This document shows, piece after piece, positions 10,609 to 20,277 of a stretch of 64,000 nt of DNA. Source of the stretch: Pseudomonas mandelii (GTDB lineage Bacteria; Pseudomonadota; Gammaproteobacteria; Pseudomonadales; Pseudomonadaceae). The DNA is taken from NCBI RefSeq assembly GCF_006438925.1, contig NZ_RCZA01000001.1:1-64000 (forward strand). Direction: 5' to 3'. The stretch's first letter is position 1, and every line of letters begins with the position of its first letter. A model generated the notes under the pieces. It was not told the origin of the DNA and made no database searches. It worked only from the letters and a program-made list of their open reading frames with translations. The position numbers and the translations under genes were made by a program.

Positions 10609-11403
10609 TCAGCTCGGCATGTTGCGCGCGTAGAAGATTTCCAGCATTTCGTGTTTCACACGCTCGGTCACCTGAGCACGCTGCTCTGCGGACAGGCTGC
10701 TGGTGGCGTCGCCGAACAGGTAGTTATCCAATTCGAAGTTCTTCAGCAGCATTTTGGTGTGGAACAGGTTTTCCTGGTAAACGTTCACGTCGGTCATCTG
10801 GTACGCGTTGCGGGTGTCTTCGGAAAGGTAGTTCTGAATCGAGTTGATCTCGTGGTCGATGAAGTGCTTTTTGCCTTCCACGTCGCGGGTGAAACCGCGC
10901 ACACGATAATCCACGGTCACGATGTCCGAATCGAACTGGTGGATCAGGAAGTTGAGCGCCTTGAGCGGTGAAATGACGCCACAGGTCGACACATCAATGT
11001 CCACACGGAATGTCGCGATGCCATCGTCCGGATGGATTTCCGGGTAGGTGTGCACCGTGATGTGGCTCTTGTCGAGGTGGGCCAGGATAATTTCAGGCAG
11101 CGGGCCCGGGGACTCTTCGATCTGACTGTCGGTAGGGGTCACCGGCTCTTCAGAGATCAGAATCGTGACACTGGCGCCCTGGGGTTCATAGTCCTGACTG
11201 GCGATGTTCAGGATGTTGGCACCAATGATATCGACAACTTCTGTGAGGATCTGCGTCAGGCGCTTGGCGTTGTACTCTTTATTGATGTACTCGACGTAAG
11301 CCTGTTGGTCCTGCGGGGTTTCCGCATAGCAGATGTCATAGATGTTGAAGCTCAAGGTCTTTGTCAGGTTATTGAACCCGTGGAGCTTGAGTTTGCTTTT
11401 CAC
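10609..11403 (-). CDS. speD: S-adenosylmethionine decarboxylase proenzyme
   Basis: Makes decarboxylated SAM for spermidine synthesis. The 264-residue protein is the long, E. coli-type class. It is predicted to cleave itself at K112-S113 ([13 protein letters not shown]), turning Ser113 into the pyruvoyl cofactor. The start is GTG with a weak GAGAG ribosome site. No spermidine synthase gene adjoins it here. The 237 bases upstream hold no gene and no promoter that I could call with confidence. Confidence 0.95.
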   Translation of the reverse strand: MKSKLKLHGFNNLTKTLSFNIYDICYAETPQDQQAYVEYINKEYNAKRLTQILTEVVDIIGANILNIASQDYEPQGASVTILISEEPVTPTDSQIEESPGPLPEIILAHLDKSHITVHTYPEIHPDDGIATFRVDIDVSTCGVISPLKALNFLIHQFDSDIVTVDYRVRGFTRDVEGKKHFIDHEINSIQNYLSEDTRNAYQMTDVNVYQENLFHTKMLLKNFELDNYLFGDATSSLSAEQRAQVTERVKHEMLEIFYARNMPS

Positions 11404-11627
11404 CGTTAAAAACTCTCTATGTATTGCGGCCCGGCCGCATGATCAAGCATGCCCGTCAGATGCGTACGATGCACCTGCGTAGGACGGTTAACACCTCTTC
11501 GCAATGTCGATTTTGGTTGTATGTCCGGGTGCGCGGCCTGTCGGCGGACGGGCTACTACCCTGAAAAAGTGGCGCATTGTGCAGACGTCAGCTTGGGATC
11601 GCCACAGTCTGCACTGCCTTTATGATA

Positions 11628-11645
11628 GTTGAATGTCGATTCAAC
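11628..11645. other. Small inverted repeat at the 3' end of the OsmC-like gene
   Basis: GTTGAAT / ATTCAAC across GTCG (7-bp stem) overlaps the stop codon of the OsmC-like gene. No U-run follows, so it is not a classic terminator. Confidence 0.45.
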
Positions 11646-12063
11646 CGAGCTCGATGATCTCGTAGTCATGGGTAATTACCACGCCAGCCGCACCAAGCAT
11701 GATCGACGCCGAGCAATACTTCTCGGCAGACAGCTCGATGGCGCGCTTGACCTGGGCTTCTTTCAAGCCGCGGCCCTTGACCACGAAGTGCATGTGGATC
11801 TTGGTGAAAACCTTCGGATCTTCGGTGGCACGCTCGGCTTCGAGGAAAGCTTCGCAGCTTTCAACGGCCTGACGGGACTTCTTGAGGATGCTGACCACGT
11901 CGAAATTGCTGCAACCGCCAACACCCAGCAGGAGCATTTCCATCGGCCGGACACCCAGGTTGCGACCGCCGGCATCGGGCGGACCGTCCATGACCACGAC
12001 ATGACCGCTGCCGGATTCGCCGAGGAACATGGCTTCGCCAGCCCATTGGATGCGTGCCTTCAT
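11641..12063 (-). CDS. OsmC/YhfA family protein
   Basis: A 140-residue OsmC-fold protein with the two conserved cysteines of the family, C51 (GVGGCSNFD) and C117 (KYCSASIML). OsmC/Ohr relatives reduce organic peroxides; the YhfA-like branch, which this resembles, has no proven substrate. The ATG at 12063 has GGAG 8 bases upstream, whereas the in-frame TTG at 12069 is too close to it. It is divergent from vfr. Confidence 0.85.
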   Translation of the reverse strand: MKARIQWAGEAMFLGESGSGHVVVMDGPPDAGGRNLGVRPMEMLLLGVGGCSNFDVVSILKKSRQAVESCEAFLEAERATEDPKVFTKIHMHFVVKGRGLKEAQVKRAIELSAEKYCSASIMLGAAGVVITHDYEIIELG

Positions 12064-12195
12064 CGCCAAGACTCCACTGTATAAAAAAGGGTCGCCAGCT
12101 TAGCACAGGGGCCTTGATTGACGACGCCTCGCCTTCCTACGACGCAAGCCGCTGAGCTGTAGGTAAATTCTCGAATATTGCAGGAAGTGTCTGTT

Positions 12196-12230
12196 AAGCT
12201 GGCGCCAATTCACTGGCGCATAGCCAGCTT
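12196..12230. promoter_or_regulatory. Inverted repeat upstream of vfr
   Basis: AAGCTGGCGCCA and TGGC...GCCAGCTT form an 8-bp plus 4-bp stem with a 5-base bulge and a 6-base loop, 65 bases before the vfr start. It could be a cruciform operator or a leader hairpin; I could not identify the promoter. Confidence 0.4.
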
Positions 12231-12294
12231 TGTAGCAACCTCAGCGACTCATAAGAAAACCAAACACACCGTGAAGTCTTTTCGGGATACAACC

Positions 12295-12939
12295 ATGGTT
12301 GCTATTACCCCAACACCCAAGATCAAGAACCTCGACAAGCTGCTGATGCACTGCCAGCGCCGTCGTTATGCGGCCAAAAGCAACATCATTTGTGCCGGCG
12401 ACCGCTCGGACACACTGTTCTTCATCATCAAGGGTTCGGTCACCATCCTGATCGAGGATGACGATGGCCGTGAAATGATCATTGCCTACCTGAACTCCGG
12501 AGACTTTTTCGGCGAGTTGGGCCTGTTCGAACAGGCCGGCCTGGAACAGGAACGCAGCGCCTGGGTGCGCGCCAAGATCGAATGCGAAGTCGCGGAGATC
12601 AGCTACGCGAAATTCCGCGAGCTGTCCCAACAGGATCCAGACATTCTTTACGTGCTCAGCGGACAAATCGCACAGCGGCTGCGCAACACCACCCGCAAAG
12701 TGGGTGACCTTGCATTCTTCGACGTAACCGGCCGCGTCGCACGCTGCCTCTTGGAACTGTGCAAGCAGCCAGATGCAATGACCCATCCCGATGGCATGCA
12801 GATCAAGGTGACCCGTCAGGAGATCGGGCGGATTGTCGGTTGTTCACGTGAGATGGTCGGTCGCGTACTCAAGGACCTGGAAGAACGCAACCTGGTGGAC
12901 GTCAAAGGCAAGACCATGGTGGTCTTCGGTACGCGCTAA
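12295..12939 (+). CDS. vfr: cAMP-responsive global regulator Vfr (CRP family)
   Basis: Transcription factor that binds cAMP and controls virulence, motility and carbon genes in Pseudomonas. The 214-residue length and the start [12 protein letters not shown] match Vfr. A cyclic-nucleotide domain (about 20-120, with [11 protein letters not shown] and RSAWVRAK) precedes the dimerisation helix and a winged helix-turn-helix (165-205: [21 protein letters not shown]). An open frame extends 39 codons upstream but lacks similarity to the family. Its stop codon overlaps that of the convergent lipoate-ligase-like gene. Confidence 0.95.
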   Translation: MVAITPTPKIKNLDKLLMHCQRRRYAAKSNIICAGDRSDTLFFIIKGSVTILIEDDDGREMIIAYLNSGDFFGELGLFEQAGLEQERSAWVRAKIECEVAEISYAKFRELSQQDPDILYVLSGQIAQRLRNTTRKVGDLAFFDVTGRVARCLLELCKQPDAMTHPDGMQIKVTRQEIGRIVGCSREMVGRVLKDLEERNLVDVKGKTMVVFGTR

Positions 12940-13637
12940 ACCCTGAACATGTCTGCCAGCAACTCGCGGTACAACGTGTCGAGCCGCCCCAACGCATCAG
13001 GTGCTGCATATTTTTCATGAAGAGCAATGTGGCTCTCGGCGCGAACTCGCTGCTCCAGGCCACAGGCTTCATTGAACCGGTTAACCGCCGCCACCATCGA
13101 CTCACGCTCGTTATCGAGCAACAAAGCACCATGCACCAACCCTACCGGACGCGTACCGCCCTTGCTCTGGCGCCAGCGTTGAGCCGTGCCGACCATCTTG
13201 CGCCCATCAAGGTTGACGTTGAAACGCCCATCACAGAACGCACCCTCTATTTCGCCCAAAGACGAAACGCCGCCCAGTTCATCGAGTAACTGACAAATCG
13301 GATCGCACAGCCGGCGATAACCGGTTTCGATGCGGTTCTGGTCACCCTCGCTACGCGGTGGCGCGTAGACCAGTGCGATGTTGATCGTTGAGGCCGATTG
13401 CGGCACCGGTTCACCGCCGGTTTCACGCAACAACACCGGCCAACCTGCCGCAGCCGACACTTCGCACGCGGCCTCAAACCCAGGCAGACGATTCAATCGT
13501 CGCGGCATGACCAGCGCCCGGTCATTGGGCTGCCAGAACAACAGCCCAAACTCCGAATCGCCGGTGCACACATGGGCCAACAGATCCTGCTCGGCGAGCA
13601 GGCCGGCTTCGACGGTCAAGGCGATGGGCTGGGTCAT
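12936..13637 (-). CDS. Lipoate-protein ligase family protein
   Basis: A 233-residue member of the biotin/lipoate ligase (LplA/LipB) fold, with the family core [45 protein letters not shown] (the K of GRKMVG is the expected adenylate lysine) and LVHGALLL. It lacks the C-terminal accessory domain of full LplA, so it may be a lipoyl or octanoyl transferase rather than a ligase. ATG at 13637 has AGGA 11 bases upstream; ATG at 13649 is an alternative. The trp terminator lies directly upstream, leaving little room for its own promoter. It overlaps the vfr end by 4 bases. Confidence 0.78.
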   Translation of the reverse strand: MTQPIALTVEAGLLAEQDLLAHVCTGDSEFGLLFWQPNDRALVMPRRLNRLPGFEAACEVSAAAGWPVLLRETGGEPVPQSASTINIALVYAPPRSEGDQNRIETGYRRLCDPICQLLDELGGVSSLGEIEGAFCDGRFNVNLDGRKMVGTAQRWRQSKGGTRPVGLVHGALLLDNERESMVAAVNRFNEACGLEQRVRAESHIALHEKYAAPDALGRLDTLYRELLADMFRV

Positions 13638-13663
13638 GGCAGTAGACATCCTTTGTTTGGGGT

Positions 13664-13690
13664 ATAAAAAAGCCGGCATCGCCGGCTTCT
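13664..13690 (-). terminator. Terminator of the trpGDC operon
   Basis: AGCCGGC / GCCGGCT with a 3-base loop, followed on the minus strand by six T. It lies 15 bases past the trpC stop. Confidence 0.88.
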
Positions 13691-13704
13691 TCATTAAGTC
13701 ACGT

Positions 13705-14541
13705 TCAGTCGAGTGTAGAACCGCTCACCGCGATACCACGCTCAGGAAAGAACAGACGCTGCAGCTCGGTGCCCGGACTTTCGGCGCGCATGAACGCTTC
13801 GCCAACCAGGAACGCGTACACATCGCTGATTTCCATCAGTTCAACATCGGCCCGGTTGAGAATGCCACTTTCGGTGATCACCAAGCGATCACGCGGGATA
13901 CGCGGCAACAGATCGAGGGTGGTTTCCAGATTGACTTCGAAGGTGTGCAGGTTGCGGTTGTTCACGCCGATCAACGGAGTGTCCAGGGTTTTCAAGGCCC
14001 GCTCCAGCTCGTCGCCATCGTGAACTTCTACCAGCACATCGAGGCCGACACTTTTAGCGACGGCAGCCAACTCGGCCATTTTCACGTCATCCAGTGCGGA
14101 GACGATCAGCAGCACGCAGTCGGCGCCCAACGCTCGGGCTTCAATGATCTGGTACGGATCGATCATGAAGTCCTTGCGGATCACCGGCAGTTTGCACGCC
14201 GCCCGCGCCTGTTGCAGATACGCATCGGCGCCCTGGAAGTAATCGATATCGGTGAGCACCGACAGGCAGGTCGCGCCACCCTTCTCGTAACTCTTGGCGA
14301 TGTCGGCGGGAACGAAGTTCTCGCGGATAACGCCTTTGCTCGGTGAAGCCTTCTTGATTTCTGCAATGACCGCTGGCTGCTTGAGCTTGGCCTGAGCCAA
14401 CAATGCCTTGGCAAAACCACGGGGTGCATCGGCCGCCTTGGCCAGACTTTCCAGCTCCGCCAGGCTTACGCGAGCGCTACGCTCGGCGACTTCCTGGACT
14501 TTACGGGCCAGAATGTTTTCCAGAACCGTCGGTACACTCAT
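13705..14541 (-). CDS. trpC: Indole-3-glycerol phosphate synthase
   Basis: Closes the indole ring in tryptophan synthesis. The 278-residue TIM-barrel protein has the signature [11 protein letters not shown] near residue 60, [22 protein letters not shown] and ITESGI. It is a stand-alone TrpC, not fused to TrpF as in E. coli. Its start overlaps the trpD stop by 4 bases (ATGA), so translation is probably coupled. Confidence 0.97.
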   Translation of the reverse strand: MSVPTVLENILARKVQEVAERSARVSLAELESLAKAADAPRGFAKALLAQAKLKQPAVIAEIKKASPSKGVIRENFVPADIAKSYEKGGATCLSVLTDIDYFQGADAYLQQARAACKLPVIRKDFMIDPYQIIEARALGADCVLLIVSALDDVKMAELAAVAKSVGLDVLVEVHDGDELERALKTLDTPLIGVNNRNLHTFEVNLETTLDLLPRIPRDRLVITESGILNRADVELMEISDVYAFLVGEAFMRAESPGTELQRLFFPERGIAVSGSTLD

Positions 14542-15587
14542 CCCTCATTCTCCACTTTGAATACCGCGGTAAATGCACCCAACTCCTCCAGTTTTTCCCG
14601 AGCGAGGCCTGTGTGCAGCGCATCGTGCGCCAGGGCAACGCCTTCTTTCAAACTGCTGGCATGGTCGGCGGCGTACAGCGCGGCGCCGGCATTGAGCATA
14701 ATCATTTCCGCGGCTTTCTGACCGTTCTCGGTCTTGCGCTTGCCCAGGGCATCGCGAATCAGCTCGAGGGAAGCCGCCGGGCTATCCACTGCCAGACCGT
14801 GCAGGCTCTGGCTTTTCATGCCCAGGTCTTCTGGTTCGACCCAATACTCGGTGATCTGGTCATCCTTCAATTCCGCTACAAAGGTTGGCGCCGCCAGACT
14901 GAACTCGTCCAGGCCATCCTTCGAGTGCACCACCAGCACGTGCTTGCTACCCATACGTTGCAAGACTTCGGCCAGTGGCCGGCACAACGCCTGATTGAAC
15001 ACGCCCACCACCTGATGCTTCACGCCGGCCGGATTCGTAAGCGGGCCGAGCATGTTGAACAGCGTGCGCAAGCCCAGATCCCGGCGGGGGCCGGCGGCGT
15101 GCTTCATGGCGCTGTGATGGGTCTGGGCGAACATGAAACCGATGCCGACGTTGTCGATGCAGCGCGCCACTTGAACCGGGGTCAGGTTCAAGTAGATACC
15201 CGCCGCCTCCAGCAAATCGGCGCTGCCGCTTTTGCCCGAGACTGCACGGTTACCGTGCTTGGCGACGGTGCAACCGGCCGCCGCGACCACGAACGAGGAA
15301 GCGGTCGAGACGTTGAAGATATTCGCACCGTCACCGCCGGTACCCACCACATCGACGACGCCGTCGAGGGTCTTGAGTTCGACCTTGTCCGCCAGCTCGC
15401 GCATGACCGACACGGCGCCGACGATCTCGTCGATGCTTTCACTCTTCATGCGCATGGCCATCATGAACGCGCCGATCTGCGCATCCGTGCATTGACCGGT
15501 CATGATTTCGCGCATGACATCGCGCATCTCATCGGTGCTGAGGTCGAGCTGTTCGACGATACGGCTCAGGGCTGTCTTGATATTCAT
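14538..15587 (-). CDS. trpD: Anthranilate phosphoribosyltransferase
   Basis: Joins anthranilate to PRPP. The 349-residue protein has the PRPP-binding motif [14 protein letters not shown] (about 82-95), [15 protein letters not shown], and the anthranilate-binding [14 protein letters not shown] region. It is separate from the glutaminase TrpG, unlike the E. coli fusion. It starts 9 bases after trpG. Confidence 0.97.
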   Translation of the reverse strand: MNIKTALSRIVEQLDLSTDEMRDVMREIMTGQCTDAQIGAFMMAMRMKSESIDEIVGAVSVMRELADKVELKTLDGVVDVVGTGGDGANIFNVSTASSFVVAAAGCTVAKHGNRAVSGKSGSADLLEAAGIYLNLTPVQVARCIDNVGIGFMFAQTHHSAMKHAAGPRRDLGLRTLFNMLGPLTNPAGVKHQVVGVFNQALCRPLAEVLQRMGSKHVLVVHSKDGLDEFSLAAPTFVAELKDDQITEYWVEPEDLGMKSQSLHGLAVDSPAASLELIRDALGKRKTENGQKAAEMIMLNAGAALYAADHASSLKEGVALAHDALHTGLAREKLEELGAFTAVFKVENEG

Positions 15588-15596
15588 GAAAAGTCC

Positions 15597-16190
15597 TTAG
15601 CGCGTGCCGCCGGTTTGTTTGAGGAAATTAGCGAACAGCTCGTGACCCTGTTCGGTGAGGATCGACTCAGGGTGAAACTGGACGCCCTCGATGTTCAGTG
15701 TCTTGTGGCGCAGGCCCATGATCTCGTCGACCGAACCGTCTTCAAGCTGAGTCCAGGCGGTCAGCTCCAGGCAATCGGGCAGGGTTTCGCGTTTGACGAT
15801 CAGTGAATGATAGCGGGTGACTGTCAGCGGATGGTTCAGGCCTTCAAATACGCCTTTGTCCTCGTGGAACACCGGGCTGGTTTTGCCGTGCATGACCTGA
15901 CGGGCGCGCACCACATCGCCGCCAAAAGCCTGGCCGATGGACTGATGCCCCAGGCAGACGCCCAGAATCGGCAATTTACCGCCAAAATGTTTGATCACAT
16001 CAATCGACACGCCTGCTTCGTTCGGCGTGCAAGGGCCGGGTGAAACGACGATCCGCTCAGGGTTGAGGGCTTCGATTTCGGCAATGGTGAGCTCATCGTT
16101 GCGCACGACTTTGACCTGGGAGCCGAGCTCACCGAGGTATTGCACAACGTTGTAAGTAAAAGAGTCGTAGTTATCGATCATCAGCAACAT
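15597..16190 (-). CDS. trpG: Anthranilate synthase glutamine amidotransferase component
   Basis: Supplies ammonia from glutamine to TrpE, and may also serve PabB in folate synthesis. The 197-residue class I glutaminase has the nucleophile C79 in GVCLGHQ and the catalytic His/Glu in GVQFHPES. It is the first gene of trpGDC. An upstream leader peptide and hairpin suggest attenuation control (see trpL). Confidence 0.97.
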   Translation of the reverse strand: MLLMIDNYDSFTYNVVQYLGELGSQVKVVRNDELTIAEIEALNPERIVVSPGPCTPNEAGVSIDVIKHFGGKLPILGVCLGHQSIGQAFGGDVVRARQVMHGKTSPVFHEDKGVFEGLNHPLTVTRYHSLIVKRETLPDCLELTAWTQLEDGSVDEIMGLRHKTLNIEGVQFHPESILTEQGHELFANFLKQTGGTR

Positions 16191-16322
16191 GGCGTTAAGA
16201 ACCTCTTGAATTCACTGACTTTAATACAGCCTTCGAATGATTTACCCGCAGCGTCCTGCACTTTGTCAGTCGCTGGAGTCGCGCTGCAAAGCGGTTTGTC
16301 TTGCGGGTAAAGAAGGCAAAGC

Positions 16323-16344
16323 GGTAAAGATCCGGCCGGGCCGG
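16323..16344 (-). promoter_or_regulatory. Candidate trpGDC attenuator hairpin
   Basis: On the minus strand CCGGC and GCCGG form a 5-bp GC stem with a 3-base loop, followed by ATCTTTACC, 10 bases past the trpL stop. The stem is short and the U-run broken, so it is weaker than a normal terminator. Confidence 0.5.
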
Positions 16345-16353
16345 CAGAAGGAT

Positions 16354-16422
16354 TCAGGCGCGCCAACGCCAACGGGCGTGTGCCTTGATGACTTGATCCA
16401 GAAGTTTGCTGACGATCAACAC
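16354..16422 (-). CDS. trpL: Tryptophan leader peptide of trpGDC
   Basis: A 22-codon open frame with a GTG start that ends QVIKAHARWRWRA, with two Trp codons near the end. It lies 163 bases before trpG, downstream of a predicted promoter and upstream of a GC hairpin. This is the layout of a ribosome-stalling leader: scarce Trp-tRNA would halt ribosomes at the W-R-W codons. Attenuation of trpE and trpGDC has been reported in P. putida. The sequence closely matches the last codons of gph, upstream of trpE. The exact start codon is uncertain (TTG next codon). Confidence 0.72.
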   Translation of the reverse strand: MLIVSKLLDQVIKAHARWRWRA

Positions 16423-16450
16423 GGGGAAGGTCTCATTTATACGTCTCGGC

Positions 16451-16479
16451 ACAGTAACTTAGCTGGGCAGAGCGTGCAA
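16451..16479 (-). promoter_or_regulatory. Predicted trpGDC promoter
   Basis: On the minus strand TTGCAC (16474-16479) and TACTGT (16451-16456) are 17 bases apart, just upstream of the leader peptide. Confidence 0.55.
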
Positions 16480-16595
16480 TATGGGGCGATCGAAGCTCTT
16501 GAAACAATTGACGGGTTCGCGCCGAACGGCAACAGCCTCTATAGTTTTTGGCACTGTCGTTTTGCTTACTACAACAATAACAAACGGACTTGCTC

Positions 16596-18503
16596 ATGAT
16601 CAGACAGACATTGGCTGTACCGCTTGCCGGCTGCCTGCTCGCTATAGCCTGCACCCAGGCGATCGCGGCGCCCAACCCTTATTCGAATTTCATCGTCTTC
16701 GGCGACAGCCTCAACGATGCCGGGCAGTTTACCGACTCGGGCGGCCCTCCCGGCTCGACCCTGCGCTTCACCAACCGGACCGGCCCGGTTTACCAGGACG
16801 GCAGCGGCGAAGCCTACTCCGCCAACTCGACCCAACTGCTGGGTGGAAGGCTCGGGTTTTCACCGGACCAGACGGCCGCTTCAACCTCGGCGGCGCGTGC
16901 GAACCAGGGCCTGCCGGACGGGAACAACTGGGCCGTTGGCGGTTACCGCACGGACCAGATCCTCGACTCGATCACCACCGCATCTGCCACGGGTGAACGC
17001 ACGCGTTCGGGCTATCTGCCGACAAACAACTTCAGCGCCGATCCGAATGCGCTGTATTACATCTCCGGGGGCGGGAACGATTTTCTTCAGGGACGTGTAC
17101 AAAGTGGCGCTCAGGCGAATGCCGCTGCGGATCGACTGGCCAACAGCGTCCAGGTTCTGCAAACCGCCGGCGCCCGGTACATTGTGGTCTGGCTGCTGCC
17201 CGACCTGGGTTTGACGCCCGCCATCAATGGCACGCCCCAGCAGACACCCACCTCACTGCTGAGCTCTGCCTTCAACCGGCAACTGGTCACCCGTCTCGCG
17301 GGGATCGATGCCGAAATCATCCCGTTGAACATTCCGCTGCTGTTGCAGGAAACCTTCGCCGATCCGGCTCGATTCGGTTTTGCTACAGGCCAGAACCTGA
17401 CGGCGACTTGCTTCAGCGGTAACAGCTGCACCGAAAACCCTACGTATGGCATCAACAGTGCCACCCCGGACCCCAGCAAGCTGATTTATAACGATGGGGT
17501 TCATCCGACCGAAGCCGGGCAGAAACTGATTTCCGACTACGCCTATTCCTTACTGGCAGCACCTTGGGAGCTGACGTTGTTGCCGGAAATGGCCCACGCT
17601 ACCTTGCGTGCGCACCAGGATGAACTGCGCAGCCAATGGCAATCGGACTGGGAGAACTGGCAGGCGGTCGGCCAATGGCGCGCGATTGTCGCCGGTGGCG
17701 GCCAGCATCTGGATGTCGATAGCCAAAGCAGCGGCGCCAGCGCTGATGGCAGCGGTTACAACCTGAACATCGGCGGCAGCTATCGTCTCAATGACGCCTG
17801 GCGCGTCGGTGTGGCGGCGGGTTTCTATCGTCAGAACCTGGAAGCAGGCAATAACGATTCGGACTACAAACTCAACAGCTACCTGGCCACCGCCTTCGCC
17901 CAGTTCCAGCAGAATCGCTGGTGGGCCGATGCCGCGTTGACCGGCGGCAAGCTGGATTACGACAACCTCAAACGCAAATTCGATCTGGGTGCCAGCGAAG
18001 GAGCGGAAAAAGGCGATACCGATGGCTATCTGTGGGCCTTCAGCACACGGGTTGGCTACGACATTGCGCAACCGGGCAGCGAGTGGCACTTGTCGCCCTT
18101 CATCAGCGCCGATTACGCAAAAGTGGAAGTCGACGGCTATTCGGAAAACAGCACTCGTTCCACGGCGCTGACCTTTGATGATCAGACTCGCGATTCAAAA
18201 CGTCTGGGCGCCGGTCTGCAGGGTAAGTATCAGATCACCCCGCAGACTCAAGTGTTCGGCGAATACGCGTATGAGCGTGAATACGAGGATGACACTCAGA
18301 AAGTAAACATCGCGCTCAACAGCCTGCCATCCCTGGACTTCAAACTGGACGGCTATACACCGCAAAGCCACTTGAATCGCGTGAGCCTGGGGGTCAGCCA
18401 CAAGTTGACGGCCGATCTGGCGCTGCGCGGTGGGTATACGCTCCGCAAGGATGATGACTTTACCCAGCAAGGGCTTACCGTTGGGGTTGCGTTGGACTTC
18501 TGA
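16596..18503 (+). CDS. estA: Outer-membrane autotransporter esterase EstA
   Basis: GDSL-family esterase displayed on the outer membrane. The 635-residue protein has a signal peptide (about 1-25, ending AIAA), a GDSL catalytic domain with nucleophile S38 (FGDSLNDAG), GGGNDF, and the Asp/His block DGVHPTEAG. From about residue 370 it has an autotransporter beta-barrel ending in aromatic F (VGVALDF). In P. aeruginosa EstA affects rhamnolipid production and motility. The ATG at 16596 is chosen over an in-frame TTG 6 bases upstream. It is divergent from trpGDC and is followed by a strong terminator. Confidence 0.93.
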   Translation: MIRQTLAVPLAGCLLAIACTQAIAAPNPYSNFIVFGDSLNDAGQFTDSGGPPGSTLRFTNRTGPVYQDGSGEAYSANSTQLLGGRLGFSPDQTAASTSAARANQGLPDGNNWAVGGYRTDQILDSITTASATGERTRSGYLPTNNFSADPNALYYISGGGNDFLQGRVQSGAQANAAADRLANSVQVLQTAGARYIVVWLLPDLGLTPAINGTPQQTPTSLLSSAFNRQLVTRLAGIDAEIIPLNIPLLLQETFADPARFGFATGQNLTATCFSGNSCTENPTYGINSATPDPSKLIYNDGVHPTEAGQKLISDYAYSLLAAPWELTLLPEMAHATLRAHQDELRSQWQSDWENWQAVGQWRAIVAGGGQHLDVDSQSSGASADGSGYNLNIGGSYRLNDAWRVGVAAGFYRQNLEAGNNDSDYKLNSYLATAFAQFQQNRWWADAALTGGKLDYDNLKRKFDLGASEGAEKGDTDGYLWAFSTRVGYDIAQPGSEWHLSPFISADYAKVEVDGYSENSTRSTALTFDDQTRDSKRLGAGLQGKYQITPQTQVFGEYAYEREYEDDTQKVNIALNSLPSLDFKLDGYTPQSHLNRVSLGVSHKLTADLALRGGYTLRKDDDFTQQGLTVGVALDF

Positions 18504-18522
18504 TCCGGCAAACAGCAGGCAC

Positions 18523-18559
18523 AAAAAACGCGGCTCCCTCACAGGTGCCGCGTTTTTTT
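18523..18559 (+). terminator. Terminator of estA
   Basis: AAAAAACGCGGC / GCCGCGTTTTTT with a 12-base loop, ending in seven T, 20 bases after the estA stop. Confidence 0.9.
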
Positions 18560-18575
18560 ATGCTGGTGAAGTCGT

Positions 18576-18665
18576 TGTGGGAGCGAGCCTCCTCGCGAAA
18601 GCGGTGGGTCAGACAACATCAATGTTGGCTGTGCTGGCCTCTTCGCGAGCAGGCTCGCTCCCACA
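18576..18665. repeat. Inverted REP pair (REPIN), GTGGGAGCGAGC type
   Basis: A copy of TGTGGGAGCGAGCCTCCTCG (18576-18602 with flank) faces an inverted copy ending GCTCGCTCCCACA (18638-18665), about 35 bases apart. It lies between the convergent estA and trpE. This is a REP family abundant in P. fluorescens-group genomes. Confidence 0.85.
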
Positions 18666-18679
18666 GATTTTGCGTGAAC

Positions 18680-20161
18680 TCAGCTTTCCGGGGTTTGTTC
18701 AGCCAGGGCCACTGCACGGAACATCGCGCGGCGCTTGTTCAGGGTTTCTTCCCATTCCAGCGCCGGCACCGAGTCGGCAACGATGCCGCCCCCGGCCTGC
18801 ACGTGCAGTTCGCCGTTCTTGATCACCGCGGTGCGGATCGCGATTGCGGTGTCCATGTTGCCGTTCCAGGCGAAGTAGCCGACCGCGCCGCCGTAGACTC
18901 CACGCTTGACCGGTTCCAGTTCGTCGATGATTTCCATCGCGCGAATCTTCGGTGCGCCAGACAAGGTGCCCGCCGGCAGAATCGCCCGCAATGCGTCCAT
19001 CGCCGTCAACCCGGCCTTCAATTGACCGGTGACGTTGGACACGATGTGCATCACATTGGAATAACGCTCGATCACCATCTTTTCAGTGAGTTTCACCGAA
19101 CCGATTTCCGAGACCCTACCGGTGTCGTTACGGCCCAGGTCGATCAGCATCAAGTGCTCGGCAATTTCCTTGTCGTCGGACAGCAGGTCTTTTTCCAGCG
19201 CCAGGTCGGCCTCTTCGTTGGCGCCCCGAGGACGGGTGCCGGCGATCGGGCGCACGGTGATCAGGTTGTCTTCGACCCGCACCAGCACTTCCGGCGAACT
19301 GCCGACGACGTGGAAGTCGCCGAAGTTGAAGAAGTACATATAAGGCGTCGGGTTGAAGCAACGCAGCGCCCGGTACAGATCGATCGGCGCAGCCTTGAAG
19401 TCGATCGACATGCGCTGGGACGGCACGACCTGCATGCAGTCACCGGCCAGGATGTATTCCTTGATGGTGTCGACGGCTTTTTCGTAATCGTCCTGGGTGA
19501 AGCTCGAACGAAACACCGGATCAGCAGACTGTTGCTTGCTGAAATCCAGGCCACGGCGCGGGGTGATGGGCTGACGGAGTTTTTCCAGCAGCTCTTCCAG
19601 ACGCGCCTGACCTTGTTCGAAAGCATCGTCTTGCGAGGGATCGGCCAGAACAATCGCGTGCATCTTGCCGGCGAGGTTGTCGAACACCACTACCGCGTCG
19701 GAAACCATCAGCAGAATGTCCGGTACGCCCAACGGATCCGGGTTCGGGCACTTGCCCAGACGCTTCTCCACATAGCGCACGCAGTCGTAACCGAAGTAAC
19801 CCACCAGACCGCCATTGAAGCGCGGCAGGCCAGGGATGGTCGGCACGTTGTAGCGGGCTTTGAATGCTTCGACGAACGCCAGCGGATCTTCAGCCTCATG
19901 GCTTTCGATCTCGATGCCGTCGTGGGTCACGCTGACGTGATGGTCGTGAACCCGCAGCACGGTGCGGCACGGCAAGCCGATGATCGAGTAACGCCCCCAC
20001 TTCTCCCCGCCCTGCACCGACTCCAGCAGATAGGAGTTGGGCTCGTCGGCCAGTTTCAGGTAGATCGACAGCGGCGTGTCGAAGTCGGCCAGGGTTTCGC
20101 AGGCAAGCGGGATGCGGTTGTAGCCGGCAGCGGCCAAACGCAGGAATTCTTCGCGGATCAT
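18680..20161 (-). CDS. trpE: Anthranilate synthase component I
   Basis: Converts chorismate to anthranilate with TrpG. The 493-residue protein has the N-terminal TrpE domain with the [15 protein letters not shown]rp-feedback region and the C-terminal chorismate-binding core ([45 protein letters not shown]). It is last in rpe-gph-trpE. The 71-base gap after gph holds an attenuator-like hairpin, and the gph tail acts as the likely leader peptide. Confidence 0.97.
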   Translation of the reverse strand: MIREEFLRLAAAGYNRIPLACETLADFDTPLSIYLKLADEPNSYLLESVQGGEKWGRYSIIGLPCRTVLRVHDHHVSVTHDGIEIESHEAEDPLAFVEAFKARYNVPTIPGLPRFNGGLVGYFGYDCVRYVEKRLGKCPNPDPLGVPDILLMVSDAVVVFDNLAGKMHAIVLADPSQDDAFEQGQARLEELLEKLRQPITPRRGLDFSKQQSADPVFRSSFTQDDYEKAVDTIKEYILAGDCMQVVPSQRMSIDFKAAPIDLYRALRCFNPTPYMYFFNFGDFHVVGSSPEVLVRVEDNLITVRPIAGTRPRGANEEADLALEKDLLSDDKEIAEHLMLIDLGRNDTGRVSEIGSVKLTEKMVIERYSNVMHIVSNVTGQLKAGLTAMDALRAILPAGTLSGAPKIRAMEIIDELEPVKRGVYGGAVGYFAWNGNMDTAIAIRTAVIKNGELHVQAGGGIVADSVPALEWEETLNKRRAMFRAVALAEQTPES

Positions 20162-20202
20162 GGGGTAGCCTCGTGGCTTGAGGGTCTAACAGTCAGGTAT
20201 GC

Positions 20203-20222
20203 AAACGCGCCGGCAGGCCGGC
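20203..20222 (-). promoter_or_regulatory. Candidate trpE attenuator hairpin
   Basis: On the minus strand GCCGG and CCGGC pair over a CCTG loop and are followed by GCGTTTGC, about 10 bases past the gph stop. A competing pairing joins CGCGCC at the end of the Trp codons to GGCGCG at the base of this hairpin. The two are mutually exclusive, as in classic attenuation. Confidence 0.55.
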
Positions 20223-20232
20223 CAGGAACAAG

Positions 20233-20277
20233 TCAGGCGCGCCAACGCCAGCGGGCCAGGGCCTTGATGACTTTCAT
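20233..20277 (-). CDS. Putative trpE leader peptide inside the gph 3' end
   Basis: The last 14 codons of gph ([14 protein letters not shown]) begin with an in-frame ATG and contain two Trp codons next to the stop, 71 bases before trpE. They may be read as a separate leader or simply as the end of gph; either way ribosomes reach the Trp codons just ahead of the attenuator. No good separate ribosome site is seen, which favours translation as part of gph. Confidence 0.55.
   Translation of the reverse strand: MKVIKALARWRWRA

Noticed and set aside
11404..11640. TTGATC-17-TACATA promoter of speD
   Set aside because: It would leave a leader of only a few bases and no room for the ribosome site, so it is unlikely.
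14403..15806. A 467-codon plus-strand frame
   Set aside because: It is antisense to trpD and parts of trpC and trpG and shows no domain.
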